Shown: positions 61,943-64,000 of the stretch, piece by piece | Numbering within the stretch: position 1 is the stretch's first letter | Layout: each line of letters starts with the position of its first letter | Source of the DNA: Spirosoma rigui | GTDB lineage: Bacteria > Bacteroidota > Bacteroidia > Cytophagales > Spirosomataceae | DNA length: 64,000 nucleotides | Assembly: GCF_002067135.1 (NCBI RefSeq) | Contig: NZ_CP020105.1 | Location: 4,650,001 to 4,714,000 of the forward strand | Reading direction: 5' to 3' | Made by a program: the position numbers and the translations under genes | The notes under the pieces: generated by a model | What the model was told of the DNA's origin: nothing | What the model saw: the letters and a program-made list of their open reading frames with translations, nothing else | Databases searched by the model: none

Positions 61943-64000
61943 TTACCTGACCCGGATATCCATTATAGCCTGATCATCTTCCCCGTTGGTAAATCCGTTA
62001 CCGGGCGTTGAATCAACATCGACCTTATCCGCGTAGCTGATTTGTGCTTTATTGATCAATGGATCGCGCGTTGTTACCCGCGCCTGAAACGTGGTACTAA
62101 CCATACCCCCAGATGGTAGATTGGCGAGGCTGATGGTCAGCAGTTTGCCACTCGCCGACCAATTGGCGCCCCCCACGAAGTCAAGTCCGGCGGGTAACTG
62201 ATTTTCGATTTTCAATGTCCCTGCGGTAGCGCTGCCCGCGTTATTTACCCAGAGGGTACACGTTACCAGTTCGTTGAGTGCCGGTGTACGGTTACTGAAC
62301 GACATACCCAGGCTGAGATCGATCAAATCGGGTTTCATAGCGGGCTGACCACTCAACGGCTGGGGCAAGGGTTGCTGGTCCGGATTGGGCGATTCGAATA
62401 GCCCATTACCCGAATCGGTGGTGCGGAAGCAGGCCATCGACGCATCATCCTCGCCATCTCCCGTGCCCGACCCGGGCTTACTATCGGGATCGGTCAGGGT
62501 TGCCGTTGCGACCTGTGCCGTTAATCGATACGTACCCGGCTGGGTTGGTTTGACCTGAAACGTGGCAATCCGTTCGCCCCCCACACCCAGGCTTTCAACT
62601 GTTCCCCGCAGAACCCCATCGGCATAGCTAAGTCCATCGCTGGCTACTATCTGCAGGTTAGGCGGTAGCCGGCAAACCCACTGCGCACTAACAGTACCGG
62701 TATTGACTATTGTCTGTTCGTTGTACAACCGCAGTTGGACCGTAATGGGCTGGCCTGTCAACAGCGCCTGTTTGCTGATGTTCATGGACAGGTTCAGATC
62801 GGCCTGAAGCGTAGGGTTGCTTTCGGCGACGGCCTGTGCATCTTTCAGCAGCAGCATCGACGTGAACGGAGCCAGCCGTACCGAGCCCGTACAGGTAATG
62901 TTCTGGGCACTCCGGTACCGGTCATCCAGCAGCACGGTACTGTCACGATTCGTTGGGTTATAGACTAATTTGATGTAGTTATCCGGGTTCACGGCCGCCT
63001 TAACTACCTCCTGGAGCCGCACATTGTCGAACCAGACAGCCTGGCCGTCTTCCAGCACCTGAAAAACCAGAATAGCGTTTTTCTCTTCTACAGAAGCCGT
63101 AAGCACCATCTCGTACGACTTGCGCTGCTGACCGATCAGCAGGATCTTACGGGGCGTTACGTCCTGATACGACGCATCACGCTGTCGAAAAAAAACCTCG
63201 ACCCGTTTTGTTGCCGAAGAAGCTATGGCGTCGAACTTCAGGTAGTACGATTTGCCCTGACTGACCGCCCCGATCCCGTTGGTTGCAATGGCGTAGGAGT
63301 TGCTTTGATTGGACGACACCGGGAACGACACCCGCAAGCTTCCACCGTCGAGTTTATTGGTGTTGTCCCAATCGGTTCGACAGTTATTGTAGGGACTCCA
63401 GTTGCTCCAGCCGTCGCTGGAAGTGCCGAACGTGTTAGTCAGCAGACTGGCCCCCGTTGATGTTATGGTGTAGTCGTTGAAGGTAAGGGGACAGTTCGAT
63501 GAGTTCGGGTCTTTCGCGAACTTGGTCTGCCACTCCCCCAGCGACAGATCGGCCCCAATAGTCGACCCGTCGCGGTAAACGGCCCTGATCTTGAAGATGT
63601 CCTCGAACGGCCGGATGTAATAGTTGTTATCGAACGTTCCGTAGTCGGGCAGGTCTTTGTTTTCGGACTCGTATTTGGCCACGAACTGATTGGGCAGGCG
63701 ACTCGCCAGTACGTTCCCCTGAACGGTATTGCTGCGGGGCAGGCAAAGGCCGTGGTTATCGGTCAGGGCCAGCTGCCCTTCGCCGTTGTTGTAACTCACA
63801 TTTCCGGCAACGATAACATTGGTTGTCGAGTGCAGGAAAATGCCCAGTCCGGAACAGTTAAAAATGGTATTGCCGCGCGCTTCGGCATTCTGCGAACAGT
63901 CGTCAAAGTAGATACCGTGAGCCGCTGTATATGCGGTACCGGGAGTACCTTCTGTGGGGCCGATTCCATTATAAATGATATTCGACAGCAGGTGAATATC
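61943..64000 (-). CDS. Beta-helix protein paralogue, 5' end outside window, lacking a sorting domain
   Basis: The reverse-strand frame is open to the window edge (about 685 residues seen), so the N-terminus is missing. The visible part starts in the last beta-helix coils (DIHLLSNIIYNGIG, HGIYFDDCSQNAEARGNTIF), then has the same carbohydrate-binding-like jelly roll as its paralogues (SSDGWSNWSPYNNC to AVWFDNVRL). Two DUF11-like Ig domains follow (LSMNISKQALLTGQPITVQL; LGMSFSNRTPALNELVTCTL). It ends DDQAIMDIRVR directly after the second Ig domain, with no T9SS domain. It may be exported otherwise, or have lost its tail. Confidence 0.85.
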   Translation of the reverse strand, partial: DIHLLSNIIYNGIGPTEGTPGTAYTAAHGIYFDDCSQNAEARGNTIFNCSGLGIFLHSTTNVIVAGNVSYNNGEGQLALTDNHGLCLPRSNTVQGNVLASRLPNQFVAKYESENKDLPDYGTFDNNYYIRPFEDIFKIRAVYRDGSTIGADLSLGEWQTKFAKDPNSSNCPLTFNDYTITSTGASLLTNTFGTSSDGWSNWSPYNNCRTDWDNTNKLDGGSLRVSFPVSSNQSNSYAIATNGIGAVSQGKSYYLKFDAIASSATKRVEVFFRQRDASYQDVTPRKILLIGQQRKSYEMVLTASVEEKNAILVFQVLEDGQAVWFDNVRLQEVVKAAVNPDNYIKLVYNPTNRDSTVLLDDRYRSAQNITCTGSVRLAPFTSMLLLKDAQAVAESNPTLQADLNLSMNISKQALLTGQPITVQLRLYNEQTIVNTGTVSAQWVCRLPPNLQIVASDGLSYADGVLRGTVESLGVGGERIATFQVKPTQPGTYRLTAQVATATLTDPDSKPGSGTGDGEDDASMACFRTTDSGNGLFESPNPDQQPLPQPLSGQPAMKPDLIDLSLGMSFSNRTPALNELVTCTLWVNNAGSATAGTLKIENQLPAGLDFVGGANWSASGKLLTISLANLPSGGMVSTTFQARVTTRDPLINKAQISYADKVDVDSTPGNGFTNGEDDQAIMDIRVR

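Overview
The window looks like chromosomal DNA of a Bacteroidota bacterium of the Cytophagales, most like a Spirosoma-type genome. This rests on type IX secretion (T9SS) C-terminal sorting domains, paired LytS-type kinases and LytTR regulators, PadR-linked permeases with a prefix domain, remnants of the Bacteroidota type of tyrosine integrase with an excisionase-like HTH gene, and promoters of the TAnnTTTG type. The genus is an inference. I saw no rRNA, tRNA, CRISPR array or intact insertion sequence.

Left part (1-24.8 kb), housekeeping and accessory genes: a leftward RND efflux operon (membrane fusion lipoprotein, inner-membrane pump, outer-membrane channel cut by the window edge) faces a DoxX gene across a perfect TetR-type palindrome. 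A LytS kinase/LytTR regulator pair, an unrecognised membrane protein and an esterase-D-like hydrolase follow. Next come a CitM-type carboxylate transporter operon with two AtuA-family genes and a PadR regulator with an FtsX-type permease. A five-gene operon (outer-membrane-type protein, serine hydrolase lipoprotein, membrane protein, LytS kinase, LytTR regulator), a Crp-like regulator and an NAD(P)-binding protein close this part.

Middle (24.9-34.7 kb): a cupin gene abuts the ruins of a mobile-element integration module, a tandem-HTH excisionase-like gene and a tyrosine integrase. A small relic of a related HTH gene lies near 13.5 kb. Then come a large T9SS-exported beta-helix/PA14/NPCBM protein, an unusual two-gene operon (a periplasmic TPR protein with a possible actin-like/Ppx-like fold, and a single-pass protein with a disordered tail), and an orphan LytTR regulator.

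Right part (34.7-64 kb): an exopolysaccharide locus of the Wzx/Wzy type. It has an export lipoprotein (Wza-like), a tyrosine autokinase (Wzc-like), an initiating phosphoglycosyl transferase, a WecG/TagA enzyme, a plant-like GDP-mannose 3,5-epimerase (GDP-L-galactose supply), a small cupin, a flippase, a polymerase, five further glycosyltransferases after WecG/TagA, a GT-C membrane transferase and an acyltransferase. A coupled aldo/keto reductase and GMC oxidoreductase sit inside it. Many genes overlap by ATGA, so the core is probably translated as a coupled unit. Beta-helix proteins are scattered in and around the locus (35.6, 53.9, 58.8 and 62-64 kb, with a relative at 26.6 kb). They may process, bind or anchor the polymer at the cell surface.
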